Shown one piece after another: positions 36,640 through 46,013 of a stretch of 64,000 bases of DNA. The position numbers were made by a program, and so were the translations under genes. Numbering within the stretch: position 1 is the first letter of the stretch; each line of letters begins with the position of its first letter. The stretch comes from Antarctobacter heliothermus (GTDB lineage: Bacteria; Pseudomonadota; Alphaproteobacteria; Rhodobacterales; Rhodobacteraceae). The DNA is taken from contig NZ_CP022540.1 in assembly GCF_002237555.1 (NCBI RefSeq), positions 3,725,001 to 3,789,000 of the forward strand. Direction: 5' to 3'. The notes beneath the pieces are model-generated. The model worked only from the letters and a program-made list of their open reading frames with translations, ran no database searches and was not told the origin of the DNA.

Positions 36640-36690
36640 GTCTGGGGGCGCTGCCCCCAGACCCCCGGAGATATTTGGGCCGAGAAGAAA
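36640..36690. repeat. REP-like palindromic intergenic element
   Basis: GTCTGGGGGC (36640-36649) and GCCCCCAGAC (36653-36662) form a 10-bp stem with a 3-base loop, followed by CCCCGGAGATATTTGGGCC. From memory, related roseobacters carry many intergenic copies of this GGGGGCGCTGCCCCC / GGAGATATTT element. Only one copy was seen in this window. Confidence 0.55.
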
Positions 36691-36732
36691 CGTAAAACGT
36701 TTCGTGGCCTCTCCTACAGGGAGCACTGTGAC

Positions 36733-38820
36733 ATGAAAGACGACTATGACGGGCCGATCCTAGAGATCGACAACCTCTCAATTTCATTCTTTACCCGCCT
36801 GCGCGAAATTCCTGCCGTGATGGATTTCTCGGTCAAAGTCCAACCGGGAGAGGCCGTTGGCCTTGTCGGCGAATCCGGTTGCGGCAAATCCACCGTCGCG
36901 TTGGGGGTGATGCAGGATCTGGGCAAAAACGGGCGCATCGTCGGCGGCTCGATCAAGTTCAAGGGCCGCAACCTGAACGAGATGAGCCAAGAAGAACTGC
37001 GCGATATCCGCGGCTCTGAGATCGCGATGATCTATCAGGAACCGATGGCCAGCCTGAACCCAGCCATGAAAGTCGCGCAGCAGTTGATGGAAGTGCCGAT
37101 GATCCACAAGGGCGTCGGTAAGGAAGAGGCCTATGAGCGCGCGCTTCAGGTGGTGACGGACGTCAAACTGCCCGACCCAAAGCGTATCCTCGACAGCTAT
37201 CCACACCAATTGTCGGGTGGTCAGCAGCAGCGCATCGTGATCGCGCTGGCACTTATGGCTGAACCCGCACTGTTGATCCTTGATGAACCAACTACCGCAC
37301 TGGACGTGACGGTCGAGGCGGCGGTTGTCGAACTGGTCAAGGAACTGGGCAAGAAATACGGCACCTCCATGCTGTTCATCTCGCACAACCTAGGGCTGGT
37401 GCTGGAAACCTGTGACCGCATCTGCGTGATGTATTCGGGTGAGGCTGTTGAGACCGGCAGCATTGAAGACGTATTCGACGAGATGCAGCACCCCTATACG
37501 CAGGCGCTGTTCCGGTCGATCCCGCTGCCGGGTGCCGACAAGAACGCCAGTCCGCTGGTGGCGATTCCGGGCAATTTCCCCCTGCCCCATGAACGCCCAA
37601 CGGGCTGCAATTTTGGCCCGCGCTGCGATTATTTCGAGGCCGGACGCTGCGACGCGGTGGACCGGGTGCAGATGGCCAAGATCCCCGGCAATGACCGACA
37701 CAACTCACGCTGTCTGCGGATCGAGGAAATAGACTGGGCCGCCCCTCCACAGAACGTCAAATCCACAGAAAAGCCTGCCCCGGGCAAGGTTGTCCTCAAA
37801 ATGGACGAGCTCAAGAAATACTATGAGGTGGCCGCCAACGCGCTGTTCGGCAGTTCTGGCGAAAAGAAGGTGGTCAAGGCCAACGAAACGCTGAGTTTCG
37901 AGGCCCGCGAATCCGAAACACTGGCCATCGTGGGCGAATCTGGCTGTGGCAAGTCGACCTTTGCCAAAGTGCTGATGGGACTGGAGACGGCGACCGGTGG
38001 CCAGATCCTGCTGGACAACCGCAACATCGAAAGCACTCCGATCGAAAAGCGCGATACCAAGACCATCGCCGACGTTCAAATGGTGTTCCAGAACCCGTTC
38101 GACACGCTGAACCCGTCGATGTCCGTCGGGCGGCAGATCATGCGGGCGCTGGAGATCTTTGACCATGGCGATTCCGACGATGCACGGCGCGAGGAAATGC
38201 TGCGCCTACTGGACCTCGTAAAGCTGCCGCGCGCCTTTGCCGAGCGGATGCCGCGTCAATTGTCGGGTGGACAGAAACAACGCGTTGGCATTGCGCGCGC
38301 CTTTGCCGGTGGCGCGCGTATCGTTGTCGCGGATGAACCCGTCTCGGCGCTGGACGTGTCCGTTCAGGCGGCGGTGACCGATCTGCTGATGGAAATTCAG
38401 CGCGAGCAAAAGACCACCCTGCTGTTCATCAGTCACGACCTGTCGATTGTCCGCTATCTCAGCGACCGGGTCATGGTGATGTATCTGGGCCATGTGGTGG
38501 AACTCGGCACAACCGATCAGGTTTTTTCGCCGCCCTACCATCCCTACACAGAGGCACTGTTGTCGGCAGTTCCCATCGCCGATACCCGCGTCAAGAAAAA
38601 GCACATCGTGCTGGAGGGAGACATTCCCTCGGCGATGAACCCGCCGCCGGGGTGCCCATTCCAGACGCGCTGCGGCTGGAAAGGCAAGGTGGCGGGGGGC
38701 CTGTGCGAGAAAGAGGTGCCTCCGGTGCGCGTCGTGGCAGACGGCCACCAGATCAAGTGCCACCTGTCGGATGAGGAATTCGCCAGCATGGAGCCGGTCA
38801 TCCAGATCGCGGCGGAGTAA
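36733..38820 (+). CDS. Fused double ABC ATPase of the peptide importer (DppD-DppF type)
   Basis: The protein has 695 residues and carries two complete ABC ATPase domains. The first has Walker A GESGCGKST at 46-54, the signature LSGGQQQR and Walker B LLILDEPTTALD. The second has a Walker A VGESGCGKST, LSGGQKQR and IVVADEPVSALD. Each is followed by the C-terminal Cys-containing segment usual in oligopeptide importers (PTGCNFGPRC and PPGCPFQTRC). It should energise the preceding permeases. Separate DppD and DppF proteins are the rule, so this is a fusion like YejF or GsiA. The ATG at 36733 is placed after GGGAGCACTGTGAC. Confidence 0.95.
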   Translation: MKDDYDGPILEIDNLSISFFTRLREIPAVMDFSVKVQPGEAVGLVGESGCGKSTVALGVMQDLGKNGRIVGGSIKFKGRNLNEMSQEELRDIRGSEIAMIYQEPMASLNPAMKVAQQLMEVPMIHKGVGKEEAYERALQVVTDVKLPDPKRILDSYPHQLSGGQQQRIVIALALMAEPALLILDEPTTALDVTVEAAVVELVKELGKKYGTSMLFISHNLGLVLETCDRICVMYSGEAVETGSIEDVFDEMQHPYTQALFRSIPLPGADKNASPLVAIPGNFPLPHERPTGCNFGPRCDYFEAGRCDAVDRVQMAKIPGNDRHNSRCLRIEEIDWAAPPQNVKSTEKPAPGKVVLKMDELKKYYEVAANALFGSSGEKKVVKANETLSFEARESETLAIVGESGCGKSTFAKVLMGLETATGGQILLDNRNIESTPIEKRDTKTIADVQMVFQNPFDTLNPSMSVGRQIMRALEIFDHGDSDDARREEMLRLLDLVKLPRAFAERMPRQLSGGQKQRVGIARAFAGGARIVVADEPVSALDVSVQAAVTDLLMEIQREQKTTLLFISHDLSIVRYLSDRVMVMYLGHVVELGTTDQVFSPPYHPYTEALLSAVPIADTRVKKKHIVLEGDIPSAMNPPPGCPFQTRCGWKGKVAGGLCEKEVPPVRVVADGHQIKCHLSDEEFASMEPVIQIAAE

Positions 38821-38880
38821 AACACACCACGGGCGCGTTGTTTCCTTGAGGATTGCGCGCCCTTACTGCGGAGGAGTGGC

Positions 38881-40299
38881 ATGTTGCGTTTTATTTGGAT
38901 GTTTGTGGGTTTTCTGGCCGCCGCCGTGTTTGCCGACACGGCAGAGGCGGCCCGGATCACGGCCGGCAAGGCCGGTCTGTGTCGCGTTACCCTTGAGGGT
39001 GAAATTACCCCCGGCGACGTTGAGAAACTGCGCGCCGCACCGATGGACCGGCCAATCTGGTGGTCAAACTTTGAGGATGGCAGCTGGGCCGCGCTCTGTC
39101 TGGACAGTCCCGGCGGCAGTCTGGCCAGCGGACTGGAACTGGCGCGCTATGTGTTGGACAATCGCATCGGAACGGTCATCGACGATGGTGCGGACTGTCT
39201 GTCGGCCTGCGCGCTGGTCTTCATGTTCGGCACCGCGCACCAACACGAGTCCGTCGCGCTCACCAACCGCCGCCTGCATGTGGGCGGACGGCTAGGCTTT
39301 CACCAGCCGGATCTGACTCTGGACCGTAGCCGAGACTACAGCGTCGATGACGTGGCCGCCGCCTTTGACCTTGCCATCGAGGCTACGCTGAATTTTCTCG
39401 CCCTCGCCGCGCGACCCCGACCCGATACGCCGCGCCCTTTTGTGGACGGCGATTTGCTGGAGGCAATGTTACAGCACAAGGGGCAGGATTTCTTTAAGTT
39501 CGACACAGTGAACAAAGCGGGGCGTTGGGACATCGCGCTGTTCGGCTTTACCCCGCCGGAATTTAGCGCCGAAGGCATGGTCTACGCCTGCCAGAACATG
39601 ACCGGCTGGACCGCGCGCCTGGAACAGGAACAGTTGCCCTATCAGCCGGACGGTTACAGCCACCGTATTGATGCGACGCAGGGGCAGGACGGGTTTGCCG
39701 ACGGTCAACGGTTCAAGGTCGATTTTTCAGGTATGATGACATACGCCTGCGAAGTTGGTTTACGTCCCGTCTATCAGGGCGGCGCACAGGCGGTTCTTTG
39801 TGGCTACCGCGAAAACCTGTCGGCACAGGTTGGCCCCGACACTTGCCTCCAAAGCACTGGTGCGCCGGGCCGCTGGCCCGTAGTCCCGCCTGCCGCACTG
39901 CTGCCCGCCAAGACAAGCCTGAAGGACCTAAAGGCCACCCGCGGCACCGGTGAAACTGCGCGTGTGCTGTCAGATACGCCCTGCATGTCGTCAACCGGCC
40001 GCGCACAGGTCATCAACGTGCAGTCCTTTACATCATTGCGGCAAGTCATGTCTCATGACGCGCCCCGTCTGGCCGAACTGCCGTTGGGTAGCACCTATGA
40101 GATTTCCAGCGCGCCGGATTCCGATTTCAGGCACCCGCGCCATCAAGCGTGCATGGCATTGTGCCAAATGGCCGAGATGGGCACCCCCTACGACAGCGCT
40201 GCACTGCAGTCCTGTATCGATACAGATTGGATGTGGTTCCAGATCAAGACCCCGTCCGGACAAAACGGTTACGCCAGCGCCCGGTATCTAACGTATTGA
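38881..40299 (+). CDS. Secreted ClpP-like (COG3904-type) protein with C-terminal SH3-like region
   Basis: The protein has 472 residues. Residues 1-23 are a signal peptide. Residues about 30-170 resemble periplasmic ClpP-like serine hydrolases: LCLDSPGGSLASGLELARYV, then GADCLSACALVFMFG with a possible catalytic Ser. Residues about 180-360 are unassigned, with Cys-containing segments such as YACQNMTGW. The C-terminal about 90 residues include a bacterial SH3-like segment (GSTYEISSAP to GQNGYASARYL) usually used to bind cell-wall material. GGAGGAG precedes the ATG by 5 bases. The enzymatic role is uncertain because the third catalytic residue is not obvious. Confidence 0.65.
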   Translation: MLRFIWMFVGFLAAAVFADTAEAARITAGKAGLCRVTLEGEITPGDVEKLRAAPMDRPIWWSNFEDGSWAALCLDSPGGSLASGLELARYVLDNRIGTVIDDGADCLSACALVFMFGTAHQHESVALTNRRLHVGGRLGFHQPDLTLDRSRDYSVDDVAAAFDLAIEATLNFLALAARPRPDTPRPFVDGDLLEAMLQHKGQDFFKFDTVNKAGRWDIALFGFTPPEFSAEGMVYACQNMTGWTARLEQEQLPYQPDGYSHRIDATQGQDGFADGQRFKVDFSGMMTYACEVGLRPVYQGGAQAVLCGYRENLSAQVGPDTCLQSTGAPGRWPVVPPAALLPAKTSLKDLKATRGTGETARVLSDTPCMSSTGRAQVINVQSFTSLRQVMSHDAPRLAELPLGSTYEISSAPDSDFRHPRHQACMALCQMAEMGTPYDSAALQSCIDTDWMWFQIKTPSGQNGYASARYLTY

Positions 40300-40461
40300 G
40301 GTCCGTGCGGCATGCCGTCCACGGTCCAATCACAGCCTCCGTTCATCACTCGCGGCAAAGCGAATGAATCAGCTTTGACCGATGGAGAAGGATGCGTGGG
40401 CATTGATCACTGGCCTTGTTCTGCAGACTGTCCCTGAGCGTCCGACCTGATCGGCAATAAA

Positions 40462-41412
40462 TCAGATCAGCCCCTCGACGGCCTTGGTGCCGCCGTCCCG
40501 CGATTTGCGGATATAGTACGGCGAGATCGTGGAATGGACCAGCAAGGCGCGTTGATGTTTGATCGTAATCGACCGCTCGAAACGGAAATCCGTTACGGTA
40601 TCGTAGATGCCGCTGCACCTGACCTCAAAATCCTCATCCTCGATCAGCAGCAGCGCCACAGTGCCGCGAATATCGGCAAGCGCAGCGTCAAAAGCCATCG
40701 TGTCGATGGGATGGAATCGACAGCCCCCCCGGCCCAGCGTGACAACCAGACCCTCGATCACCTTTTTCCCGACCTTCAGATCTGCAGGTATGCGGCAAGC
40801 CTTTCGATTATAAAGCAACGCCATAATCCAGCGGAACCCGCTGTCGATCAGAACCAGAACCGAAATGAAACCGACCATGGCAAAGACCACAGCCCCGGCG
40901 GCAAAGAGCTTTTCTTCTTCGGCGCGCTTGCTGACCTCTGACCAGCTGAATCCCTTTTCGACAAAGAACCCGCCGGTTCGTCCCTGTTGTCCGTTCTGAA
41001 AGATGGACTTGCCGCTGTCTATGCAGGCCAATGTGCTTTGCTCGTCAAGCCGGCGCAGCAGGGCATCCACGCGCGCCGGCTGAAACGTCGCCCCGCCGGC
41101 CAACCGCTCTGCCTCTGCCAGAACATCGACTGCAACGGGTGAGATGCTTTGCAACCCGCTTTCCTTCAGGCTGTTGAGGATTTGCGCCTCTGAGATGGAC
41201 AGCATCTGTTGTGCCAGTCTGTCAGACATCGCAGACGGCACGTCCGACAGATCCATCGGCAAGGCGGCAAGGGTGCGGGCAACGCCCATAAGATCGGGCG
41301 GCACTTGGCAGGTTTGCGCCGTCGCCGCCATCGGCAAAAGACCCGCGACAACGGCCAGCCAAACCGCCGACCGCATACCGCGAAACATCAAACACAAAAG
41401 GGCAACCATCAT
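40462..41412 (-). CDS. Membrane protein with periplasmic domain and degenerate PilZ-like domain
   Basis: The protein has 316 residues. It has a signal-like N-terminus (ending about residue 33), a periplasmic helical domain (about 35-165) and one membrane helix at 170-192. The cytoplasmic C-terminus (about 200-316) starts YNRKACRIPADLKVGKKV, with Arg203 and Arg207 as in the PilZ RxxxR motif. The second PilZ motif (D/N)xSxxG is replaced by TLGRGG. The protein may therefore sense a periplasmic cue and respond to, or have lost, cyclic-di-GMP binding. An alternative start lies at 41376. Confidence 0.55.
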   Translation of the reverse strand: MMVALLCLMFRGMRSAVWLAVVAGLLPMAATAQTCQVPPDLMGVARTLAALPMDLSDVPSAMSDRLAQQMLSISEAQILNSLKESGLQSISPVAVDVLAEAERLAGGATFQPARVDALLRRLDEQSTLACIDSGKSIFQNGQQGRTGGFFVEKGFSWSEVSKRAEEEKLFAAGAVVFAMVGFISVLVLIDSGFRWIMALLYNRKACRIPADLKVGKKVIEGLVVTLGRGGCRFHPIDTMAFDAALADIRGTVALLLIEDEDFEVRCSGIYDTVTDFRFERSITIKHQRALLVHSTISPYYIRKSRDGGTKAVEGLI

Positions 41413-41509
41413 ACCACCGTTCCCGCGCTACCGGCGTCCACGGCGGTCATTCTGACAGCAAAGCCATAACCAAGGTTTAAGCCGCCCCGAAACCGGTGCG
41501 ACCCAACGG

Positions 41510-42124
41510 TCAGCTGCCCCAGATCTTTTTCACATAGTTCTTGGTCTCGCGGTATGGCGGCACGCCGCCGTGTTTGATCACCGCACCCGGCCCCGCGTTG
41601 TAGGCCGCAAGGGCAAGCCGCCAAGTCCCGAACTTGGCATACTGCTGTTTGAGATAGCGCGCGCCACCTTCCAGGTTCTGCTGCGGATCATTTGGATTGA
41701 CCCCCAACAATGCGGCCGTGCCGGGCATCAACTGCGCAAGACCGATGGCGCCTTTGTGCGACTTGGCATTGGGATTGAACCGCGATTCCTGCATTACAAG
41801 GCGCAGAAACAGATCCTCCGGGATGCCGTGCTTGCGCGCCGCAATTCGGGCCATGTCAACATATTCGCCTTTGTAGCGGCCGCGGTAGACCGGCAGACTA
41901 CCGTCATCCGTATCAGGGCCCCATTTTGTCGGAGTGACAACCTTGGGCGGTTGCAGGCGGACAGAGCTTTTGTATTGCTGGGCCGCGCGGTTATCCAAAA
42001 CCTTGGTCTGGCTGCTAAACAAAAGCGACCTGCTCTTGGACGACAGAACCTCTGCTCCGGCGCTGCTGGCCAGGATTCCGAGCACAAGCCCGCCCGCGAT
42101 CATGCGAAATGCACCTTGCACCAT
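41510..42124 (-). CDS. Lytic transglycosylase (SLT domain)
   Basis: The protein has 204 residues: a signal peptide (residues 1-24), a short linker, and a C-terminal SLT domain of about 110 residues. The catalytic Glu is in [15 protein letters not shown]. The block [38 protein letters not shown] and the final [11 protein letters not shown] follow the family. It cleaves the glycan strands of peptidoglycan to form anhydromuramic ends. It stands alone on the minus strand; the next gene, ssb, is divergent. Confidence 0.93.
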   Translation of the reverse strand: MVQGAFRMIAGGLVLGILASSAGAEVLSSKSRSLLFSSQTKVLDNRAAQQYKSSVRLQPPKVVTPTKWGPDTDDGSLPVYRGRYKGEYVDMARIAARKHGIPEDLFLRLVMQESRFNPNAKSHKGAIGLAQLMPGTAALLGVNPNDPQQNLEGGARYLKQQYAKFGTWRLALAAYNAGPGAVIKHGGVPPYRETKNYVKKIWGS

Positions 42125-42273
42125 ACCAATGTCCCTCGGCTTTAACCCTTATGGCCGAGACTATACTCATTTCTCGGTTTTTTGCCAGTGCTCCCGGCGC
42201 GCCCCTTCCGCCCGGTTCCATGGCTGGTATAGGGTCGGCGAACACGCGCCGAAAAGATTCGAAGGGGAAAGAC

Positions 42274-42804
42274 ATGGCTGGTTCCGTGAACAAGGTGATC
42301 CTGGTGGGCAACCTAGGGAGAGACCCCGAAGTGCGCACTTTTCAGAACGGCGGCAAGGTCTGTAACCTGCGCATCGCCACGTCGGAAAACTGGAAGGACC
42401 GCAGCACCGGCGAACGGCGCGAGCGGACAGAGTGGCATTCCGTTGCGATCTTCCAAGAGGGTCTGGTGCGAGTGGCCGAACAATATCTGCGCAAAGGCTC
42501 CAAGGTCTACATCGAGGGCCAGTTGCAGACACGCAAATGGCAGGACCAATCCGGGCAGGACCGCTATTCGACAGAGGTCGTGTTGCAGGGGTTTGGCGGG
42601 ACGCTGGTTATGCTTGACGGCCGCAGTGAAGGCGGCGGTGGTGGTGGCGGCGGATTCTCCGGCGGCGGCAGCGACTACGGTGGTGGTGGCGGAGGCGGCT
42701 ACGACGACCCCGGTTATGGCGGTGGATCGAGTGGCGGTTCTGGCGGCGGCTCCGGCCCGTCGCGTGCGCCATCGCGTGACATCGACGACGAAATCCCGTT
42801 CTAG
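42274..42804 (+). CDS. ssb: Single-stranded DNA-binding protein
   Basis: This 176-residue protein has an N-terminal OB-fold ([64 protein letters not shown]). A Gly-rich linker with long runs of GGG follows (about residues 112-155). The acidic tail DDEIPF at the C-terminus recruits partner enzymes. It protects single-stranded DNA in replication and repair. The ATG at 42274 follows GAAGGGGAAAGAC. An imperfect but stable terminator follows 46 bases after the stop. Confidence 0.96.
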   Translation: MAGSVNKVILVGNLGRDPEVRTFQNGGKVCNLRIATSENWKDRSTGERRERTEWHSVAIFQEGLVRVAEQYLRKGSKVYIEGQLQTRKWQDQSGQDRYSTEVVLQGFGGTLVMLDGRSEGGGGGGGGFSGGGSDYGGGGGGGYDDPGYGGGSSGGSGGGSGPSRAPSRDIDDEIPF

Positions 42805-42849
42805 ACCGGGTGGCGCGCCCCACGGGCGCACCAAGCAATCCAAGCGAAA

Positions 42850-42890
42850 CGTCCGGCGCGGCAACCCTGCCCGTCGGGCGTTTTGCTTTT
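42850..42890 (+). terminator. Rho-independent terminator after ssb
   Basis: CGTCCGGCG (42850-42858) and CGTCGGGCG (42872-42880) pair with two wobbles. The inner arm GGCA / TGCC encloses ACCC, and TTTTGCTTTTT follows. Confidence 0.72.
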
Positions 42891-42996
42891 TGTGCGACGA
42901 GTCAGCGCGACCGCAAGGCAATTTCTCGCACCTGCTGGCACGCGACTGAATCGCACCTTATCTCAAGTCTGATCCGGCTTCCCGACAGGAGACGAC

Positions 42997-44058
42997 ATGA
43001 CCTGGACCTTTCGCCTTGGCCATCTTCTTGGCTCTGAACTGCGCGTGCACGCAACGTTTTTCCTGTTGCTGGCTTGGGTTGCCGCCGCTGCATGGGCGGA
43101 AAGCGGCCCTGCCGCAGCGCTGGAAAATACGCTTTTTGTGGTGATCCTCTTTGGCTGCGTGGTCGCGCATGAATACGGCCACGCGCTGATGGCGCGGCGC
43201 TACGGTATCCGCACGCCAGACATCACCCTGTTGCCGATCGGCGGCATGGCCCGGTTGGAACGGATGCCGGAAAAGCCGGGACAAGAAATCGCCGTGGCGC
43301 TGGCCGGTCCGGCCGTCAACGTGGTGATATGGGCCGTCCTGATCGCACTTGGTGCCACAACAGAAATGGGGGCACTGGCCGAGCCCTCTAACCCGCAAGA
43401 GTTTCTGGGCCGACTGGCGGCGGTGAATCTGTTTCTTGCGCTGTTCAACCTGATCCCGGCCTTTCCAATGGATGGCGGACGGGTGCTGCGTGCCCTGCTT
43501 TCGATGAATACAAACCGGGTGCGCGCCACACGAATTGCAGCATCAGCCGGCCAGATCGTGGCATTCCTGTTTGGCTTTCTGGGGCTGACCTCGGGCAATC
43601 TGATCCTGCTTCTGATCGCGCTGTTCGTCTTTATGGCCGCGCAGGCCGAGGCGCGCGATGTGGAAAGCCGTGATCTGGCCGAAGGATTGCACCTGCGCGA
43701 TGCGATGATCACAAGTTTTGAAAGCCTTTCACCGGCGGACCCGATGCATGTGGCCGCCCAGACCCTGATCCGCACCACACAGCACGAGTTTCCGGTGCTG
43801 GATGGCGAGGGACGACTGACAGGTTTTCTGACCCGGCAAGCCCTGTTTCAGGCAGTGGCAGAGGGGCAGAACACGCGCGCCGTGGGCGAAGTGATGGTTC
43901 AGGTTCCAGCCCTGCCGCTTGCCGCACCGTTGGCACAGGCGCTGGATGCCCTTCAACAGGCGCCCGCCGTGGCGGCAACGGATCTAAGCGGTCACATGAT
44001 CGGCTATGTCACCTCAGAAAACATCGGTGAGATGATGGTGCTGCGGTCACGCAAATAA
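42997..44058 (+). CDS. Site-2 protease (M50 family) with C-terminal CBS domains
   Basis: This 353-residue protein is a membrane-embedded zinc protease. The first helices carry VVAHEYGHALMARRYGI with the HExxH motif, and NLIPAFPMDGGRVLRALL provides the third metal ligand. The C-terminal about 140 residues form a pair of CBS domains (residues about 225-350), usual in the Rip1/SpoIVFB-like branch and probably sensing adenine nucleotides. A family role in cleaving membrane-bound regulators is expected; the substrate is unknown. It has about 190 bases upstream of it containing the ssb terminator. Confidence 0.92.
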   Translation: MTWTFRLGHLLGSELRVHATFFLLLAWVAAAAWAESGPAAALENTLFVVILFGCVVAHEYGHALMARRYGIRTPDITLLPIGGMARLERMPEKPGQEIAVALAGPAVNVVIWAVLIALGATTEMGALAEPSNPQEFLGRLAAVNLFLALFNLIPAFPMDGGRVLRALLSMNTNRVRATRIAASAGQIVAFLFGFLGLTSGNLILLLIALFVFMAAQAEARDVESRDLAEGLHLRDAMITSFESLSPADPMHVAAQTLIRTTQHEFPVLDGEGRLTGFLTRQALFQAVAEGQNTRAVGEVMVQVPALPLAAPLAQALDALQQAPAVAATDLSGHMIGYVTSENIGEMMVLRSRK

Positions 44059-44086
44059 GGACGGGTTCGGACTCGGGCAAACCAGC

Positions 44087-45202
44087 TCAGCGCGCCGCGA
44101 GTTGATCTTGCAGCAGCGTCAGAACCGCATCCGACGGCACATCGGATGTGACAAAGGCCTGCCCGATGCCGCGGGCAAGGATGAACCGCAATTGGCCGTC
44201 GATCACCTTCTTGTCCTGCCCCATCAGATCCAGCAGCGTCTCGGCACTCGGAAGCTCGCCGGGGATGTCCTTTAGATCACAGCGCATTCCGCTGGTTTTC
44301 AACAGGGCGCGCACGCGGCTGGGATCTTCCTGCGCGCACAGGCCCAGCCGGGCGGACAGCTCAAACGCCATCGCACAGCCAATCGCCACGCCCTCACCAT
44401 GCAGCAAACGGTCGGAATAGCCGGTGGCGGCCTCCAGCGCGTGACAAAACGTATGCCCAAGGTTCAACAAGGCGCGGTCGCCCTGTTCGGTCTCATCCCG
44501 GAGCACAATTTCGGCCTTCATCTGGACAGAGCGTTTTACCGCATAAGCCCGTGCCGCGCGGTCCCCGCCTGCGGCCCGCGCGCCATTTTCTTCAAGCCAG
44601 GCGAAAAACGCCGCATCGCCTAGCATGCCATATTTCACCACTTCGCCACAGCCCGCCAGATAGTCGCGCGGCGTCAGCGTATCCAGCACACCGATATCCG
44701 CCAGAACCAGTGCGGGTTGGTGAAAGGCCCCGATCAGGTTCTTGCCCTGCGGTGCATTGATCCCGGTCTTGCCGCCCACTGAACTGTCGACCTGCGCCAA
44801 AAGCGAGGTCGGGATCTGCACAAACCGCACGCCCCGCCGCAGCACGGCGGCAGCGAACCCCACAAGGTCGCCAATCACGCCGCCGCCAAGGGCCACAACC
44901 ACATCGCGCCGCTCTACCTTTTGGTCCAGCAGCCATTCCACCGTGCGGGTGAACTGCGGCCAGCCCTTGGTGGATTCCCCCGGCGGCAGGGTCAGCGCGA
45001 CCATCGCGATCCCCTCGGCCGCAAGCGCCGATTCCAGCGTCGCCAGATGCGCGGCTGCCACGGTTTCATCGCTGACTACAGCCACGCGCGGGCGGTGCAG
45101 CAACGGCGAGATCTCTGCCCCTGCGCGCGCCAACAACCCCTCGCCGATGCGCACATCGTATTCGCGCCCTGGCAGCGGGACATTCACAGTTTCGATCATC
45201 AC
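44087..45202 (-). CDS. aroB: 3-dehydroquinate synthase
   Basis: This 371-residue enzyme converts DAHP to 3-dehydroquinate, step two of the shikimate pathway. The NAD-binding block is GGGVIGDLVGFAAAVLRRG, and the metal and substrate sites lie in SSVGGKTGIN, GCGEVVKYG and NLGHTFCHALEAATGY. The usual start is MIETVNVPL; an ATG one codon upstream (45202) overlaps the aroK stop by 4 bases. Together with aroK it is the common alphaproteobacterial pair. Confidence 0.96.
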   Translation of the reverse strand: MMIETVNVPLPGREYDVRIGEGLLARAGAEISPLLHRPRVAVVSDETVAAAHLATLESALAAEGIAMVALTLPPGESTKGWPQFTRTVEWLLDQKVERRDVVVALGGGVIGDLVGFAAAVLRRGVRFVQIPTSLLAQVDSSVGGKTGINAPQGKNLIGAFHQPALVLADIGVLDTLTPRDYLAGCGEVVKYGMLGDAAFFAWLEENGARAAGGDRAARAYAVKRSVQMKAEIVLRDETEQGDRALLNLGHTFCHALEAATGYSDRLLHGEGVAIGCAMAFELSARLGLCAQEDPSRVRALLKTSGMRCDLKDIPGELPSAETLLDLMGQDKKVIDGQLRFILARGIGQAFVTSDVPSDAVLTLLQDQLAAR

Positions 45203-45768
45203 AGCTTCTCCAGCACATCCGGGCGACCATCCAGCAGCGCGGAGGACACACGTCGCGCCATCTGGTCCAGCGTCGTCGACGGGGTCGAGGGTACAGTCAC
45301 ATCTGCCTGACGGTAGATCGGCACACGCGCCTCATATAGCCGCCTCAGTGTGCCCTTGGGATCAGGAGTCCGCAGCAAGGGCCGCGTATCCTTGTGCCGA
45401 ACCCGATCCCATAAAAGGTCCATGTTGGCATCCAGCCAGATCGACACCCCCATCCGAGAGATCATTTCGCGGTTTCCCGCCGCCAAAAAGGCCCCGCCCC
45501 CGGTCGACAACACGCCCGGCGCGCCCTCCAGCAGGCGTTCGATCACCTGGCTTTCCTTGCGTCTGAAAAACGGTTCGCCATCTCGGGCAAAGATCTCGGC
45601 GATGGTCATGTTGGCGGCTTCTTCGATCTCATGATCCGAATCGCGAAACACAACACCCAGTTGCGCCGCGAGCGTCCGTCCCACTGCTGTCTTTCCAGCA
45701 CCCATCATTCCCACAAAGACAATTGTCTTGTGCAGGATCAAACCCTTGTGAACCGTGCCCTCGGCCAT
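45199..45768 (-). CDS. aroK: Shikimate kinase
   Basis: This 189-residue kinase phosphorylates shikimate. The Walker A motif is GMMGAGKTAVG and the shikimate-binding Asp lies in FRDSDHEIEEAANM. The Arg of the family GGG region (STGGGAFLA) is followed by RPLLRTPDPKGTLRRLYEAR, the lid and C-terminal part. The start at 45768 is preferred because it begins MAEGTVHKGLILHKTIVFVGMMGAGKT, with AAGGAT upstream; a longer start would add 23 unusual residues. It overlaps aroB by 4 bases. Confidence 0.95.
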   Translation of the reverse strand: MAEGTVHKGLILHKTIVFVGMMGAGKTAVGRTLAAQLGVVFRDSDHEIEEAANMTIAEIFARDGEPFFRRKESQVIERLLEGAPGVLSTGGGAFLAAGNREMISRMGVSIWLDANMDLLWDRVRHKDTRPLLRTPDPKGTLRRLYEARVPIYRQADVTVPSTPSTTLDQMARRVSSALLDGRPDVLEKL

Positions 45769-45863
45769 CCTTCGCCCATCGCTTAACCTGTTGCGTGAAT
45801 GACGTGATCGCGACAAAAAGGCTAGGTATAAGTTCAAAAAAGACGAGGCGGGGACAGGACAAA

Positions 45864-46013
45864 ATGGGTCGACTGATCAAATGGCTATTCTATCTGCTTG
45901 TCCTCGGCTTTCTGGCCCTGGTCGTCTATGCCTACATCGGGCCGATCTTGGGGGCCGATTTCGGACCAGAACAGTTCGAACGCCGCATGCCGGTGCAACT
46001 CGATGACAGTTGA
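45864..46013 (+). CDS. 49-residue membrane protein ahead of the xerD operon
   Basis: This small gene encodes MGRLIKWLFYLLVLGFLALV, then the end of a membrane helix and a polar tail (LGADFGPEQFERRMPVQLDDS). Residues about 6-26 are strongly hydrophobic; the short positive start implies an N-in orientation with the tail outside. Its stop overlaps the next gene by 11 bases, so the two are likely translated together. I do not recognise a family. GGGACAGGAC lies before the ATG. It is divergent from aroK, with a shared 95-base promoter region. Confidence 0.7.
   Translation: MGRLIKWLFYLLVLGFLALVVYAYIGPILGADFGPEQFERRMPVQLDDS

Noticed and set aside
38831..38862. GGGCGCG / CGCGCCC inverted repeat after the double ATPase gene.
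   Set aside because: The 18-base loop and missing T tract make a terminator doubtful; it was not called as a feature.
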